DNA of 64,000 nucleotides from Gammaproteobacteria bacterium (GCA_026705345.1 JAPPAV010000142.1:25917-89916), one strand, 5' to 3'. Shown: positions 1 through 15,409, numbered from the stretch's first letter. The notes: generated by a model from the sequence alone, not told the origin. Program-made: numbers and translations.

Positions 1-611
1 TGCCCGACCCGCAGTTCCGTTGCCATGCCACAGACTATCGCGTAGATGTTCTTCAACGCGCCGCCGAGCTCGACGCCGTAGACGTCGTTGCTGGAATAGA
101 CGCGGAATGTGGGGCTCGTCAGAATCCGCTGCACGGTAGTACGAAGCTCCGGGTGACGACTTGCCACCACCGTCCCGGTGAAACGGCCGTCCGCCATCTC
201 CTCGGCGAGGTTCGGACCGCTGATCACGCCGACCATCGTTCGCGGCAAGCCCTCCTCCAGGATCTGGCTCATGAGGCGAAACCCAGCCCCGATGCCCTTC
301 GTCGCGCTGACCACGCAGGAATCCTCCCGGACCAGCCCGTCGAGTTCGCTTGTCACCCCCCGGAACGAAGCGCTTGGTACGGTGACGAAGACCACATCGC
401 TCGCGCCGAGGGCTTGTGCCAGGTCCGAGGTCGGGTGAACGCGCTCGGCAAGGGCGTGGCCGGGTAGATAGCGTCGGTTCTCGCCGTGGGCGAGCATGTC
501 GGCGAGTTGCGCTTCGTCCCGCAGGCACAGCTGTACGTCGACACCGTTCGAGGCAACGATATTGGCGACCGCGGTACCGAAATTACCCGCGCCCACGATG
601 GCGGCCTGCAA
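1..611 (-). CDS. gpsA: Glycerol-3-phosphate dehydrogenase [NAD(P)+], C-terminus outside the window
   Basis: GpsA reduces dihydroxyacetone phosphate to sn-glycerol-3-phosphate in the cytosol, the first step of phospholipid backbone synthesis. Reading inward from 611, the protein starts with the dinucleotide-binding motif VGAGNFGTAVAN, continues through SATKGIG and ISGPNLAEEM, and reaches GVELGGALKNIYAI, which contains the conserved catalytic lysine. About 203 residues are visible; the rest lies left of base 1. The start is TTG at 609-611, with the strong ribosome-binding sequence TAGGAGG about 5 bases upstream; no ATG fits the family N-terminus. It lies downstream of htpG on the same strand across a gap of about 120 bases and could be co-transcribed. 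Identity is secure from the motifs; only the 3' end is unseen. Confidence 0.93.
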   Translation of the reverse strand, partial: MQAAIVGAGNFGTAVANIVASNGVDVQLCLRDEAQLADMLAHGENRRYLPGHALAERVHPTSDLAQALGASDVVFVTVPSASFRGVTSELDGLVREDSCVVSATKGIGAGFRLMSQILEEGLPRTMVGVISGPNLAEEMADGRFTGTVVASRHPELRTTVQRILTSPTFRVYSSNDVYGVELGGALKNIYAIVCGMATELRVG

Positions 612-734
612 GGAGTCCTCCTACCTCACCGGACGTTGAGCCCGTTCGCCCGAACTTAAGCGGCACGGGCACCGATGTCCACTATCGGCAACTGACGCCG
701 CAAGGGTGACCCGACAACGTCTCGGTTCGTTTTC

Positions 735-2693
735 TTACCGCAGCAGGTCGACGAGCAGCTTGTTGACCCGCTGAACGTACGCACCCGGCTCCGCCACGGT
801 GTTGCCCTCCGCCAGGGAAGCCTGATCGAAGAGGATCGAAACGAGGTCACCGAATCGGTCTTCATCCGGTTCGTCCTCGAGACGTTCGACCAGAGGGTGG
901 GTCAGGTTGACCTCGAAGTGCGGTTTGCTGTCCGGGGCCGCTTGCCCCGTGGCTTCCATGATGCGCCGCATCTGTATGCCCAGATCGTCCTCCCCCAGCA
1001 CCAGGCAGGCGGGCGAATCGGTAAGCCGCCTGGACCGGCGAACGCTCTCGACCTGGTCGCCGAGCACGTCGCCGATGCGTTTCAGCAACGGTTCGTCGTC
1101 CGATTCGGCCTCGTCGTCCTTGGACTCGGTCGATTCCACGTCGCCGAGGTCCAGTTCACCGCGCGCCACGTCCTGGAACTTCACGCCATCGAACTCGTCG
1201 GCGAAGGACATCCACCACTCGTCGATGCGGTCCGTCAGCAGCAGGACCTCGATACCCCGGGCGCGAAACGCTTCGAGATGCGGGCTCGAACGCGCCGCCG
1301 CGTCCGAATCCGCGATGAGATAGTAGATCTTGCCGTGGCCCTGCTTGGCTTCCTCGTCGCCGTCCGATTCGTCGGTATCGGCCTCCGGCTCGTCGCTCCC
1401 GCCATCGCTGCCGCTCGACGCCTCGTCGGCGTTCATTCGCGCGACGTAGTCCTTGAGCGACGTGCGTTGCGCCGGGTCCGCATCGTGGGTCGAGGCGAAG
1501 CGAATGAGGCCGAGGAGTTGCTCCTTGTTCGCGAAGTCCTCGCCCATGCCTTCCTTCAGCACCAGGCCGAACTCGTCCCAGACCGGACCGTATTCCTCGG
1601 CGTCCATCTTGGCGAGCATGTCGAGCACCCGCTTGGTGAGCGCGTTCTTGATTGTTCGCGTGCGGTCGTCCTGCTGGAGTAGCTCCCGCGAGACGTTGAG
1701 CGGCAGGTCGCTGGAGTCGACGACGCCCCGGACGAAACGCAGGTAGAGCGGCAGGAACGCCTCCGCGTCGTCCATGATGAACACGCGCTGCACGTAGAGC
1801 TTCAGGCCGCGCGGCGCGTCCCGGTTCCAGAGGTCGAACGGGGCGCGCTTGGGAACGTAGAGCAGGCTCGTGTACTCGAGCTTTCCCTCGACCTTGTTGT
1901 GGCTCCACACCACAGGGTCTTCGAAGTCATGGGAGACGTGCTTGTAGAACTCCTTGTATTCGTCCTCCGAGACATCGCTGCGTGGACGGGTCCACAGCGC
2001 CTTGGCGGAGTTGACGGCTTCCAGTTCGCCTTCCTGGTCGTCGTCGCCGTCCTCCTTGGTCATCATGACGGGCACGCCGACGTGATCCGAATACTTGCGC
2101 AACACCGACCGCAGCCGGAAGCCCTCGGCGAATTCCTTGGCGTCGTCCTTGAGCGTCAGCACCACGCGGGTCCCGCGCGGCACCTCGGCGCGCTCCTCGA
2201 CGCTGAACGCCTCTTCCCCGGTGGAAGTCCAGCGGGTGCCGGTCTCGTCGCCGGCACGTCGTGTGAGAACCTCGACCTCTCTTGCCACGATGAACGAACT
2301 GTAGAAACCCACGCCGAACTGGCCGATCAGCGCGCTGTCCTTTTGCTCGTCGCCCGTCAACGCGCCGAAGAACTCCTCGGTGCCGGACTTCGCGATGGTC
2401 CCTAGGTTCGCGACTGCCTCGTCGCGGCTCATTCCGATCCCGTTGTCGACGACGGCGACGGTGCCGGCATCCTTGTCGAACTCGACGAGGATCTTGAACT
2501 CCGGATCGTCCGCGATGAGGGAGGTGTCCTTCAAGCTCTCGAAACGCAGCCGGTCGATGGCATCGGACGCGTTGGAGATCAACTCGCGCAGGAATATCTC
2601 CCGGTTGGAGTACAACGAGTTGATCATCAGTTGGAGAAGCTTGCGGGCTTCGGTCTGGAAGCCCCGGGTCTCGGCGGTGGCTTGGTCGGTCAT
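735..2693 (-). CDS. htpG: Hsp90-family molecular chaperone HtpG
   Basis: Cytosolic ATP-dependent dimeric chaperone that helps client proteins fold, especially under stress. The 652-aa product has the GHKL ATPase signatures in order: [15 protein letters not shown] near residue 38, [11 protein letters not shown] and [14 protein letters not shown]. The Hsp90 middle domain ([12 protein letters not shown]) and the C-terminal dimerisation region ([13 protein letters not shown]) follow. It is slightly longer than the roughly 625 residues of enterobacterial HtpG. The extra length is partly an acidic Asp/Glu/Ser-rich segment before the [10 protein letters not shown] motif and another in the linker around [10 protein letters not shown]. 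gpsA follows on the same strand. Confidence 0.97.
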   Translation of the reverse strand: MTDQATAETRGFQTEARKLLQLMINSLYSNREIFLRELISNASDAIDRLRFESLKDTSLIADDPEFKILVEFDKDAGTVAVVDNGIGMSRDEAVANLGTIAKSGTEEFFGALTGDEQKDSALIGQFGVGFYSSFIVAREVEVLTRRAGDETGTRWTSTGEEAFSVEERAEVPRGTRVVLTLKDDAKEFAEGFRLRSVLRKYSDHVGVPVMMTKEDGDDDQEGELEAVNSAKALWTRPRSDVSEDEYKEFYKHVSHDFEDPVVWSHNKVEGKLEYTSLLYVPKRAPFDLWNRDAPRGLKLYVQRVFIMDDAEAFLPLYLRFVRGVVDSSDLPLNVSRELLQQDDRTRTIKNALTKRVLDMLAKMDAEEYGPVWDEFGLVLKEGMGEDFANKEQLLGLIRFASTHDADPAQRTSLKDYVARMNADEASSGSDGGSDEPEADTDESDGDEEAKQGHGKIYYLIADSDAAARSSPHLEAFRARGIEVLLLTDRIDEWWMSFADEFDGVKFQDVARGELDLGDVESTESKDDEAESDDEPLLKRIGDVLGDQVESVRRSRRLTDSPACLVLGEDDLGIQMRRIMEATGQAAPDSKPHFEVNLTHPLVERLEDEPDEDRFGDLVSILFDQASLAEGNTVAEPGAYVQRVNKLLVDLLR

Positions 2694-2776
2694 TTCCCTT
2701 AAATCCCCTCAGGTGCGCACTATGCGGTGGAGTATCGCCGTCATATAGTGACCGGCCTTCGGCTTTTCAAGGTACC

Positions 2777-2962
2777 GATCGTAGGGGACGGGCCGAGGAA
2801 TCCGCGCCGCAGAAACGGCACGAAGTGCCGTTGCAAGGCGCGGAGTCCTGGGGGGGGCTGGGGCCAGACCGCGAAGGAACGAGCGGTCTGGCGGCGTTGT
2901 CCCGTCCTGCTCCCGCGGCACGTCCCTGTCCGGCGCGGGCGGGGACAAGCCCCGCCCCTACG
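2777..2962. repeat. GC-rich REP-like repeat, single degenerate copy, between htpG and sucD
   Basis: This spacer starts with GTAGGGGACGGGCC and ends with GGGCGGGGACAAG followed by CCCCGCCCCTACGG. The last ~60 bases match the unit of the tandem array at 15.4-15.85 kb (CGTCC-GCTCCCGCGGCA, then GGCGCGGGCGGGGACAAGC). The terminal part forms a hairpin with GGGCGGGG/CCCCGCCC arms and a 5-base loop. The CTA at 2958-2960 inside the repeat end is the reverse complement of the TAG stop of sucD. A transcription-terminator or mRNA-stabilising role after the TCA operon is inference. No coding sequence is convincing here. Confidence 0.75.
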
Positions 2963-3829
2963 GCCAGCCGGTGACTTCGCCGATGGCGTTGCCGATCTCG
3001 GCCAAACTCTTGACGGTCTTGACGCCCGCCTCTTCGAGCGCCTCGTACTTCTCCGCCGCCGTGCCCTTGCCACCGGCGATGATCGCCCCGGCGTGCCCCA
3101 TGCGTTTGCCTGGCGGCGCCGTGACGCCCGCGATATACGCGACGACGGGCTTGGTGACGTTGTCCGCGATGAACGCCGCAGCCTCCTCCTCCGCGGTGCC
3201 GCCGATCTCGCCGACCAGCACGATCGCCTCGGTGGCCGGATCGTTCTCGAAGAGTGCCAGCACGTCGGTGAAGTGGGTCCCGGGTATCGGATCCCCGCCG
3301 ATGCCGACGCAGGTCGATTGACCAAACCCCTTGTCGGTGGTTTGCTTCACCGCTTCGTAGGTGAGCGTCCCCGAACGGGACACCACGCCGACCTTCCCCG
3401 GCAGGTGGATATCCCCCGGCATGATGCCGATCTTGCACTCCCCCGGTGTGATCACGCCGGGGCAGTTGGGACCGATCAGGCGGGTACCGAGGGTGTCCAG
3501 CCGATCCTTGACGATCAGCATGTCGAGCGTCGGAATTCCCTCCGTGATGCAGACGATCAGTTCGATCCCCGCATCGATCGCCTCCAGGATCGAGTCCTTG
3601 CAGAACCGGGCCGGCACGTAGATCACCGAAACCGTCGCATCCGTTGCCGCCACCGCGTCGGACACGGTATCGAACACGGGCCGATCCAGGTGCGTCGAGC
3701 CGCCTTTACCGGGGGTTACGCCGCCGACGAGTTGCGTCCCGTAGGCGATGGCCTGCTCGCTGTGCAGCGTACCTTGGGAGCCCGTGAACCCCTGGCAGAT
3801 GACCCGGGTATCGCGACCGACGAGGATGC

Positions 3830-3833
<4 letters not shown>
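2958..3833 (-). CDS. sucD: Succinyl-CoA synthetase (ADP/GDP-forming) alpha subunit
   Basis: With SucC it converts succinyl-CoA to succinate plus ATP or GTP in the TCA cycle. The 291-aa product starts [21 protein letters not shown], the CoA-binding Rossmann domain. It contains [21 protein letters not shown] and [13 protein letters not shown], and near the C-terminus [14 protein letters not shown], whose histidine is the phosphorylated catalytic residue. A longer in-frame extension exists upstream, but the ATG at 3831-3833 matches the family N-terminus and overlaps the sucC stop as ATGA. It is the last gene of the sdh-suc operon, and its TAG stop lies in the end of a REP-like repeat. Confidence 0.97.
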
Positions 3834-4999
<1,166 letters not shown>

Positions 5000-5027
5000 C
5001 GCCCAGGCCTGCGCCGGTGGAATCTCG

Positions 5028-7655
<2,628 letters not shown>

Positions 7656-7666
<11 letters not shown>

Positions 7667-10511
7667 TGTCGTCTCCGAACAGTGCATCCCGCACCAGCTT
7701 CTGCTGGCGCTGGATGTGGCGGCCGGAATAGCCGCTCGCCGGCGCAGCGAACGCGTCCCGGCCGGCATAGGTCAACGTCAAGCCAGCATCGTGCCGTTCC
7801 AGCACGCGGCGCATGTGGTGCTGGCTGGAATACCAAGCTCCCTGGTTCATGGGCTCCTCCTGGCACCACACGGCGGACTCAAGCGAACGGTAGCCGGCGA
7901 TGGTCTCGCCAAGCTCCTGCTCGGGGAAGGGGTAGAGCTGCTCGAGGCGGACGATGGCCACGTTGTCCAGTCCCGACTCGCGTCGCTCCTCAAGCAGGTC
8001 GTAGTACACCTTGCCGCTGCACATCACGACCCGGATCACATCGTTCGGATCGATGTCGTCCACCTCCCCCAGGATGGGGCGGAAGTTCCCGTCGGTCAGT
8101 TCTTCCAGGGTGGACACGGCGAGCCGGTGGCGCAAAAGGCTCTTCGGCGTCAGCGCGATCAGCGGTTTGCGCAGCGGTCGGATCACCTGGCGACGCAGCA
8201 TGTGGAAGATCTGCGCCGGCGTGGTCGGCATGCAGACCTGGATGTTGTGCTCGGCCGAAAGTTGCAGGTAGCGCTCTAGCCGCGCCGAGGAGTGCTCCGG
8301 TCCCTGGCCCTCGTAGCCGTGCGGGAGCAGCATCACGAGGCCGCACAGGCGCGTCCACTTGGCCTCCCCGCTGACCACGAACTGGTCGATCACGACCTGG
8401 GCGCCATTGGCGAAGTCTCCGAACTGCGCTTCCCACACCACCAGCGTCTTCGGTGTCGTGGTCCCGTAGCCGTACTCGAACGCGAGCACGGCCTCCTCGG
8501 AAAGCAGCGAATCGTAGATGTCGAAGGTCGTGTCGTTGGTGAGCCGGTTGAGCGGAACGATGCGCTTGCCGTCCTTCTGGTTGTATAGCGATGCGTGGCG
8601 ATGGGAGAAGGTTCCGACCCCCACGTCCTGACCGGTCAGCCGAACATCGAAACCCTCGGTCACCAACGTGGCGTAGGCCATCGTCTCCGCGAACCCCCAG
8701 TTGAGCAGCATCGCCCCCGCCGCCATCCGCCTGCGGTCGTCGAGGATTTTCTGGACCTGGCGGTGCAGCGCGAATCCTTCGGGTACCGAATTCAACCGTA
8801 CGGCAAGTTCGCGGATCGTCGGAAGCGCCACCCGGGTGTCGCTTGGCGCGTCCCAGTCGTGTCCGAGGTACGGCGTCCAGTCGACGAACAGCGAGCTGTC
8901 CGGCTCCTGCACCAGCGCCAGCGCCACGTGTTCGCCCGCCTCGAGTGCCGCCCGGTAGTCGTCGACCATTCGGTCCATCGTCTCCCGGTCGATGATGCCT
9001 TCCCCGAACAGGCCACCGGCATAAAGCGCCCGGGTGGTCGGATGCACGTCGATCTGCTGGTACATCAGCGGCTGGGTCTTCTTGGGTTCTTCGGCCTCGT
9101 TGTGGCCCCGCCGCCGATAGCAGACCAGGTCGATGACCACGTCCTTCTTGAACTGCATGCGATAGTCCACGGCGAGCCGGACCGCGAACAGGCAGGCTTC
9201 GGGATCGTCGCCGTTAACGTGGATGATCGGCGCCCGCACCATCTTGGCCACCTCCGAACAGTATTCGGTGGAGCGGGCGTCATCCCGCCGGTGCGTGGTG
9301 AAGCCGATCTGGTTGTTGACGATGATGTGGATCGTTCCGCCGACGTGGAAACCCCGGGTCTGGGACATCTGGAAGGTCTCCATCACCACGCCCTGGCCGG
9401 CGAACGCCGCATCGCCGTGGATGATGACCGGCACCACCAGATCGCCCTGGTAGTCCCGGCGCCGATCCTGCCGCGCCCGTACGGAACCGGTTACAACCGG
9501 GCCGACGATCTCCAGGTGAGACGGATTGAACATCAGCGCGAGATGCATCTCGCCGCCGGGCGTCATGACGTTCGACGAGAATCCCTGATGGTACTTGACG
9601 TCCCCGCTCACGTCCGAATCGGGGAGCACTCCCTCGAATTCGTCGAACAGGTCCTTGGGATCCTTGCCGAGGATATTGACCAGGACGTTGAGGCGGCCCC
9701 GGTGCGCCATGCCGATGACCGTCTCGACGCAGCCGTGGGTGCCGAGCCGTTGCAGCGCCCCGTGCAGCATGGGGATCAGGCTCTCGGCACCTTCCAGGCC
9801 GAAGCGCTTGGTGCCCGGATAGCGCGCGTGCAGGTGCTTTTCCAAGCCCTCTGCGGCGGTTAGCCGTTCCAGGATCTCGCGCTTGGACTCGCCGTCGAGT
9901 TCCAGCGCGGCGTGTCCAGATTCGAGGCGTTGCCGCACCCACATCTGTTCCTGGGCGTCGGTGATGTAGGTGTACTCGGTGCCCACGGCGCCGCAGTACG
10001 TGGCCTCCAGCGCGACAACGATGTCGCGCAGCGTCGCGTTGCCCCCGGCAAAGAACTGCGCCGAGCCCGTCTGGAACACCGTGTCGAGGTCCGCCTCGCT
10101 CAGGTGGTGGTAGCCGAGTTCGAGCTCGGGGGCGGGTTCCCGGTGCCAAATGCCGAGCGGATCGAGTTCCGCCTTGCGATGGCCGCGGTTGCGGTAGGCG
10201 TTGATCAGTTCGAGCACCCGAATCTGCTTCATCTCGTGTTCGGAACTGACTTCGGTGGCCACCCGCTCCGGTTTCGCCTTGAGGCGGTTGCGTCCGAGCC
10301 GTTCGAAGTGGGCGATGATCGTGCTGTGCGGGATGTCTGCGGCGACATCGTCCACCATCGGCAGGCGGTCGAAATCGCGACGCCACTCCTCGGGGACGCC
10401 GTTGGGGTTGTCCAAATAGGTCTCGTAGAGTTGCTCGACGTAGGCGACGTTGCCTGCCGACAGGTGCGAACTCCTCCGCATGCGTTCGACGAACGTGTCC
10501 GTGGCACTCAT
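7656..10511 (-). CDS. sucA: 2-oxoglutarate dehydrogenase E1 component
   Basis: Thiamine-diphosphate enzyme that decarboxylates 2-oxoglutarate and succinylates the E2 lipoyl group. The 951-aa length is typical. The N-terminal E2-binding segment includes [21 protein letters not shown]. The core contains [37 protein letters not shown], and the ThDP/Mg site [14 protein letters not shown] followed by [10 protein letters not shown]. The C-terminal pyrimidine-binding half has [28 protein letters not shown] split over conserved blocks. It lies 37 bases after sdhB and overlaps sucB. Confidence 0.97.
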
Positions 10512-10548
10512 GGACAGATCTCCGCCGCGCTCGAGCGCCGGGCGCGGG

Positions 10549-11265
10549 TCAAATACCCTGGCTGAGGAGCATCGAGCGGATCTTGCCGATGGCGCGTGTC
10601 GGATTCAGGCCCTTCGGGCAGACACTGACGCAATTCATGATGCCCCGGCAGCGGAACACGCTGAATGGATCCTCCAGGGCCGCGAGGCGCTCGGCGGTTG
10701 CGGTGTCCCGGCTGTCCGCCAGGAAACGATACGCCTGCAGCAAGCCGGCAGGCCCTACGAACTTGTCCGGATTCCACCAGAACGACGGGCAGGCGGTGGA
10801 GCAGCACGCGCACAGGATGCACTCGTAGAGGCCGTTGAGCTTCTCCCTGTCCTCGGGCATTTGCAGACGTTCCTGTGCCGGCGGTGGCGTGTCGTTCACC
10901 AGCCACGGCGTGATCTTCTCGTATTGCCGGTAGAACTGGGTCATGTCCACGACCAGGTCGCGAACGACCGGCAGTCCCGGCAAGGGCCTAAGCGTCAGCT
11001 TGCCGCGCGATGCCGCCTCGGAGATCGGCGTAATGCAGGCGAGGCCGTTCCTGCCGTTCATGTTGATGCCGTCGGAGCCGCATACGCCCTCGCGGCAGGA
11101 TCGACGGTACGCGATGGACGGGTCCTTCGCCTTGAGAAGCTCGAGCACATCGAGAACCATGAGGTCCCGACCTTCGGGCAGATCGATTTCCATCTCCTCC
11201 ATTCGCGGGGACTCATCCTTATCAGGATCAAATCGATAGATGTTGATCTTCATGTCTGTTCTCAA
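10549..11265 (-). CDS. sdhB: Succinate dehydrogenase iron-sulfur subunit
   Basis: Electron-transfer subunit of complex II, on the cytoplasmic face of the inner membrane. Three Fe-S clusters are visible: [11 protein letters not shown] plus a later GLAC for the [2Fe-2S] cluster, [17 protein letters not shown] for [4Fe-4S], and [17 protein letters not shown] for [3Fe-4S]. The 238-aa length is normal. The start overlaps the sdhA stop by four bases. sucA follows on the same strand after 37 bases, so electron-transport and TCA genes form one transcription unit. Confidence 0.97.
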   Translation of the reverse strand: MRTDMKINIYRFDPDKDESPRMEEMEIDLPEGRDLMVLDVLELLKAKDPSIAYRRSCREGVCGSDGINMNGRNGLACITPISEAASRGKLTLRPLPGLPVVRDLVVDMTQFYRQYEKITPWLVNDTPPPAQERLQMPEDREKLNGLYECILCACCSTACPSFWWNPDKFVGPAGLLQAYRFLADSRDTATAERLAALEDPFSVFRCRGIMNCVSVCPKGLNPTRAIGKIRSMLLSQGI

Positions 11266-13043
11266 TACGTCCTAGCCATCGGCTGGAATGGTTCGACCGT
11301 CGCCGGGGTGAGATTCACCGCACGTTTGCGAACACCCTTCTCGGCGGCCTCGGCGGCAAAGTACAGCGAATGGCACAGCCAGTTGTCGTCGTCCCGCTCC
11401 GTGTAGTCGTTGCGCGCGTGGGCGCCACGACTCTCCGTGCGCGCCTCCGCAACGATGGCGGTGGCTTGTGCCACTTCCAGAAGATTGTCGAGTTCCAGGG
11501 CTTCCAGTCTCGCGGTGTTGAATACCCGGCTCTTGTCGGGCAGGTGCGCCCGGGCGATGCGTTCACGCAAGTCCGCGAGGTCGCCGATGCTCCGGCGCAT
11601 GTGGTCGCCGCTGCGGAACACGTTGAAGTTGACCAGCATGATGCGCTGCAGTTCGCGCTTCAGGTCCGCCACGGACTCGCCTTCGGTGGACTCGTTCCAG
11701 CGGGCCAGCCTCGCCGTTGCGTTGTCCACGTCCTCGTCGGCGGGATCTCGGTGACCAACCCCCTGACGCATGGCGTCTTCGATGTGGATTCCAGCGGCGC
11801 GCCCGAACACGACGAGATCGAGGAGCGAGTTGGCGCCGAGGCGGTTGGCGCCATGCACCGAGACGCAGGCCACCTCGCCGATCGCGTATAGGCCACCCAC
11901 CACCGCATCGTTCCCGTCGGCCACCTGGGTCAGCACCTGGCCGTGGACGTTGGTGGGTATCCCACCCATCATGTAGTGGCACGTGGGCACCACGGGAATC
12001 GGCTCCTGGGCCGGATTGACATGGGCGAAGGTCTTGGACAGTTCGGTGATACCCGGCAACCGCTTGAAAATCGTCTCCTCGCCCAGATGGTCGAGTTTCA
12101 GGAGCACGTGGTCGCTGTCCGGTCCGGCACCGCGGCCATCCATGATCTCCTGGATCATCGACCTCGCGACGACGTCGCGCCCGGCCAGGTCCTTGGCCGT
12201 CGGCGCGTAGCGCTCCATGAACCGCTCGCCGTCCTTGTTGACCAGATAGCCGCCCTCTCCCCGACAACCCTCGGTGACCAGAACGCCGGCCTGGTGAATT
12301 CCTGTCGGGTGGAACTGCCACATCTCGATGTCCTGCACCGGCATCCCGGCCCGCAATGCCATGCCGATGCCGTCGCCGGTGTTCATGAGCGCGTTCGTCG
12401 TGGTCGCATAGATGCGTCCGGCGCCGCCGGTGGCTAGCACGGTCGCCTTCGACTTCACGAACACCACCTGACCGGTTTCGATCTCCAGCGCGACCAGGCC
12501 GGAGACGACCCCGTCCTGGTTGACCACCAGGTCCACCGCGAACCACTCGTTCAGAAACGTGGTACCCGCCTTGAGGTTGTTCTGGTAAAGCGTGTGCAGG
12601 AGCGCGTGACCGGTTCGGTCTTCGGCGGCGCACGCACGGGATGCCTGGCCCCCCTTGCCGAAGCTCTTCGAGTGTCCGCCGAACGGGCGCTGGTAGATTC
12701 GGCCTCTCTCGGTACGCGTGAAGGGCATTCCCATGTGCTCGAGTTCGTAGATCGCCTCGGGACCCACGCTGCACATGTATTCGATGGCGTCCTGGTCGCC
12801 GATATAGTCCGAACCTTTGACGGTGTCGTACATGTGCCAACGCCAGTCGTCATCGGGATCTTCGCTGCCGATCGCCGCGGCGATACCACCTTGGGCCGAG
12901 ACGGTATGCGAGCGTGTCGGAAATACCTTGGACAGCACGGCCGTTTTGAGGCCCGACTGGGCCAATTGCAACGCCGCGCGCATGCCCGCGCCTCCGCCAC
13001 CGACGATGACGCCGTCGAACTCCATCGTGGGGAGTCGGGCCAC
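11262..13043 (-). CDS. sdhA: Succinate dehydrogenase flavoprotein subunit
   Basis: Catalytic subunit of complex II that oxidises succinate to fumarate. The 593-aa product has an FAD-binding [18 protein letters not shown], and [15 protein letters not shown] with His46, the expected covalent FAD attachment residue. It also has the substrate-site stretch [23 protein letters not shown], seen in parts, and the C-terminal [14 protein letters not shown]. The lengths and order sdhC-sdhD-sdhA-sdhB match the classic proteobacterial operon. Confidence 0.97.
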   Translation of the reverse strand: MARLPTMEFDGVIVGGGGAGMRAALQLAQSGLKTAVLSKVFPTRSHTVSAQGGIAAAIGSEDPDDDWRWHMYDTVKGSDYIGDQDAIEYMCSVGPEAIYELEHMGMPFTRTERGRIYQRPFGGHSKSFGKGGQASRACAAEDRTGHALLHTLYQNNLKAGTTFLNEWFAVDLVVNQDGVVSGLVALEIETGQVVFVKSKATVLATGGAGRIYATTTNALMNTGDGIGMALRAGMPVQDIEMWQFHPTGIHQAGVLVTEGCRGEGGYLVNKDGERFMERYAPTAKDLAGRDVVARSMIQEIMDGRGAGPDSDHVLLKLDHLGEETIFKRLPGITELSKTFAHVNPAQEPIPVVPTCHYMMGGIPTNVHGQVLTQVADGNDAVVGGLYAIGEVACVSVHGANRLGANSLLDLVVFGRAAGIHIEDAMRQGVGHRDPADEDVDNATARLARWNESTEGESVADLKRELQRIMLVNFNVFRSGDHMRRSIGDLADLRERIARAHLPDKSRVFNTARLEALELDNLLEVAQATAIVAEARTESRGAHARNDYTERDDDNWLCHSLYFAAEAAEKGVRKRAVNLTPATVEPFQPMARTY

Positions 13044-13140
13044 GCTAAACTCCTTGAACGGCCTTGATGTTTACACGCAGTTTGCTGTCAAAACAGCGCA
13101 TCGCATCGCTCCCTAACGGCTCGCGTACTGGCGAGACGCG

Positions 13141-13524
13141 CTAACTCCCGGACACCTGCCAGACCACGGACAGCGGCCACAGCACGTACACGAAGATCGC
13201 GCCCAGACAAACCACCTGGTACGCCGCCAGGTAGACAGTGTGTCGACGACCGAAGTGGTGCCGACGGATATAGTCCGTGCCGACCGTCCACATGCCGATC
13301 CAAGCGTGCATGGCCAAGGCGACCACGGCCAGCGTGGTGAACACCTTCATCGTCAGCGAATCGAGGAATCCGACCAGCGCCGCATGGTCGACGTTCGGCG
13401 TGGCCGCAAAGAAACCCGCCAGGCAGAGCCCATAGAGACCAAGAAGCACGCCGGACACCCGCTGCAGAACGAAGTCCGCGAGCCCGCTGCGACCGAAACT
13501 GGTGACGTTCGTTACCAAAGCCAC
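13141..13524 (-). CDS. sdhD: Succinate dehydrogenase membrane anchor subunit
   Basis: Small membrane anchor that holds SdhAB on the inner membrane and, with SdhC, binds haem b and ubiquinone. It has three hydrophobic spans: VLLGLYGLCLAGFFAA, a span around VFTTLAVVALAMHAWIGMW that includes a likely haem-ligand His, and VYLAAYQVVCLGAIFVYVLW. The longer reading frame upstream runs over sdhC in another frame and is not used. The best starts are GTG at 13522-13524 or TTG at 13516-13518, giving an N-terminus like VTNVTSFGRSGLADF, which resembles known SdhD. Either way it overlaps the end of sdhC. Exact start uncertain. Confidence 0.9.
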   Translation of the reverse strand: MALVTNVTSFGRSGLADFVLQRVSGVLLGLYGLCLAGFFAATPNVDHAALVGFLDSLTMKVFTTLAVVALAMHAWIGMWTVGTDYIRRHHFGRRHTVYLAAYQVVCLGAIFVYVLWPLSVVWQVSGS

Positions 13525-13892
13525 ATCGCCAGGACGCCCCCCGCCACCAAGGCAGCTGCAAGGCTGATCCAGGCACCCGCGCGGCCGCCTCTCAACGTAT
13601 CCCCGATGTGGAAGTCGAGAAGCAGATGTTTGATCCCCGCCACGACGTGGTACGCCAGGCTCGTGAGTAGCACCCACAGCGCGAGTTTGCCGGGCGGGGC
13701 TGCCAGTATCGCCGCAGCCTGCTCGAAGCCCGCGGGATCGGTCGCCGCCCGATCAAGCAGGTAGCAGAGGAAGAACACGCCCGCGAACAGCACGATGCCG
13801 GTGATGCGATGGAGTATCGAAGCCGCCGCCGTAACCGGCATGGCCATGGCGAGGCGAGACAGCGGCAGGTTGACCGGTCGGTCGGGGTTCAT
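13512..13892 (-). CDS. sdhC: Succinate dehydrogenase cytochrome b556 subunit
   Basis: Haem- and quinone-binding membrane anchor of complex II. From the ATG at 13890-13892 the 126-aa product reads MNPDRPVNLPLSRLAMAMP. SILHRITGIVLFAGVFFL follows, with the family Ser/His/Arg residues, then LLTSLAYHVVAGIKHLLLDFH with the haem-ligand histidine, and a third span AAALVAGGVLAMWLW. An upstream start at 13955 would add 21 residues without family resemblance. First gene of the operon sdhCDAB-sucAB-lpdA-sucCD. Confidence 0.93.
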   Translation of the reverse strand: MNPDRPVNLPLSRLAMAMPVTAAASILHRITGIVLFAGVFFLCYLLDRAATDPAGFEQAAAILAAPPGKLALWVLLTSLAYHVVAGIKHLLLDFHIGDTLRGGRAGAWISLAAALVAGGVLAMWLW

Positions 13893-14012
13893 GACTCGTG
13901 GGCTGGCAGATACGGGCGGATCATAGCAAAGGCCACTCGGGTGGTGTCCGCGCATTGACGGAATAGGCAGGGCTTTATAGGCTCATTCAGCCGGGAACGG
14001 GGAGTTCATCGA
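13893..14012. promoter_or_regulatory. Divergent promoter region between sdhC and gltA
   Basis: This 120-base gap drives the TCA operon to the left and gltA to the right. On the minus strand a TATGAT matches a sigma-70 -10 box (13920-13925), about 28 bases before the sdhC ATG; its -35 is weak. On the plus strand TTGACG (13955-13960) with a 17-base spacer to TAGGCT is a moderate candidate for gltA. The boxes are read by eye. Shared control of gltA and the sdh-suc operon is plausible from the arrangement. Confidence 0.5.
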
Positions 14013-15359
14013 ATGGCAAATACAACGGAGGGCGCAGCACGCGGCCCGATCCGCAGCGACAAGCGGGAGACCGGGCAAGTCAGGCGCGCCCGCCTGTTTG
14101 TCAACGGCCTCGACCGCCCCATCGAACTTCCCATTCTCAAACCCAGCCTCGGTCAGGATGTCATCGACATCGGCCGGCTCACCGGCGAGGGCTATTTCAC
14201 CTACGACCCGGGCTTCGTCTCGACGGCGTCCTGCGACTCCAACATCACCTTCATCGACGGTGACGCGGGCACGCTGCTCCACCGCGGCTACCCGATCGAG
14301 CAGCTTGCCGAACAGTCGGACTTCCTCGAACTGTGCTATCTCCTGCTCCACGGCGGCCTCCCTTCCGCTGCCGATAGAGCGGCATTCGATGCCGCGGTAT
14401 TGGCCGAGCGCGACGTTCCCAACGGCGTGAAGTCCATGGTGGGCCAGTTCTCCCGGGGCGCGCATCCCATGGGCATCATGACGGCTCTGACCGGTGCGCT
14501 CGCCGCCGAATACCACGAGGGGCTGGACATCACCGACGAGGCGCACCGGATGGCGACCGCGCAGCGACTCATCGCGAAGATGCCGTCGCTGGCCGCGCTG
14601 ACCTACCGGCACGGCAAAGGCCAGGGCAACCTGCCCCCCCGCGACGACCTGAACTACGCGGAGAACTTCCTCTACACGACCTTCGCCGAGGACGAGAACT
14701 ACGAGATAAACCCTGTGATTGCGCGCGCCATGGACCGCATCTTCATGCTGCACGCCGACCACGAGCAGAACGCTTCCACATCCACCGTTCGGCTTGCCGG
14801 ATCGACGGGCACAAATCCCTACTCCGCCATTGCCGCCGGCATCGCCGCCTTGTGGGGACCATCGCACGGCGGCGCCAACGAAGCGGTACTCCAGATGCTC
14901 GCCGAGATCGGCTCGCCCCAGAACATCGACACCTTCGTTGCGAAAGCCAAGGACAAGGACGATCCGTTCCGCATCATGGGCTTTGGCCACCGGGTCTACA
15001 AGAACTACGATCCCCGCGCCAAGGTGATGCAGGAGACTTGTCACGAGGTCCTGGCGGAGCTGGGCGTCGAGGGCGACCCCATGCTGGAAATGGCACAGCG
15101 GCTCGAGAAGATCGCCCTGGAGGACGAGTACTTCATCGAGCGCCGCCTCTATCCCAACGTCGACTTCTATTCGGGCATCACGTTGAAGGCCGTCGGCATT
15201 CCCACGGAAATGTTCACCGTCATCTTCACGACCGGACGGACCCCCGGCTGGATCGCCCACTGGCGGGAGATGGTGAGCGAGCCCTACAAGATCGGCCGGC
15301 CCCGCCAACTCTATCTGGGCCAGACGAAACGGGACTACATTCCGATCGACCACCGCTAG
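14013..15359 (+). CDS. gltA: Citrate synthase
   Basis: Condenses oxaloacetate and acetyl-CoA to citrate, the entry to the TCA cycle. The 448-aa product has the features of the hexameric, NADH-sensitive type of Gram-negative bacteria: [76 protein letters not shown] and [17 protein letters not shown]. The catalytic His and Asp positions lie in these blocks. It is transcribed away from the sdh-suc operon. The ATG at 14013 is preceded by CGGGGAG eight bases upstream. A perfect hairpin lies 25 bases after the stop. Confidence 0.97.
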   Translation: MANTTEGAARGPIRSDKRETGQVRRARLFVNGLDRPIELPILKPSLGQDVIDIGRLTGEGYFTYDPGFVSTASCDSNITFIDGDAGTLLHRGYPIEQLAEQSDFLELCYLLLHGGLPSAADRAAFDAAVLAERDVPNGVKSMVGQFSRGAHPMGIMTALTGALAAEYHEGLDITDEAHRMATAQRLIAKMPSLAALTYRHGKGQGNLPPRDDLNYAENFLYTTFAEDENYEINPVIARAMDRIFMLHADHEQNASTSTVRLAGSTGTNPYSAIAAGIAALWGPSHGGANEAVLQMLAEIGSPQNIDTFVAKAKDKDDPFRIMGFGHRVYKNYDPRAKVMQETCHEVLAELGVEGDPMLEMAQRLEKIALEDEYFIERRLYPNVDFYSGITLKAVGIPTEMFTVIFTTGRTPGWIAHWREMVSEPYKIGRPRQLYLGQTKRDYIPIDHR

Positions 15360-15383
15360 GGCCGCGGACGCGCAAGGAACGAC

Positions 15384-15409
15384 CGTAGGGGACGGGCTTG
15401 TCCCCTACG
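15384..15409. terminator. Perfect 10-bp hairpin just after gltA
   Basis: CGTAGGGGAC, a six-base loop GGGCTT, and GTCCCCTACG form a perfect stem. There is no U-tract, so it is not a textbook intrinsic terminator. It is also the first element of the repeat array that follows. A role in ending or protecting gltA mRNA is inference. Confidence 0.45.

Noticed and set aside
897..1682. Long plus-strand frame over htpG
   Set aside because: It is the complement of the htpG coding sequence, with no independent motif; the same holds for the long frames opposite sucA, sdhA, lpdA and the TonB receptor gene.
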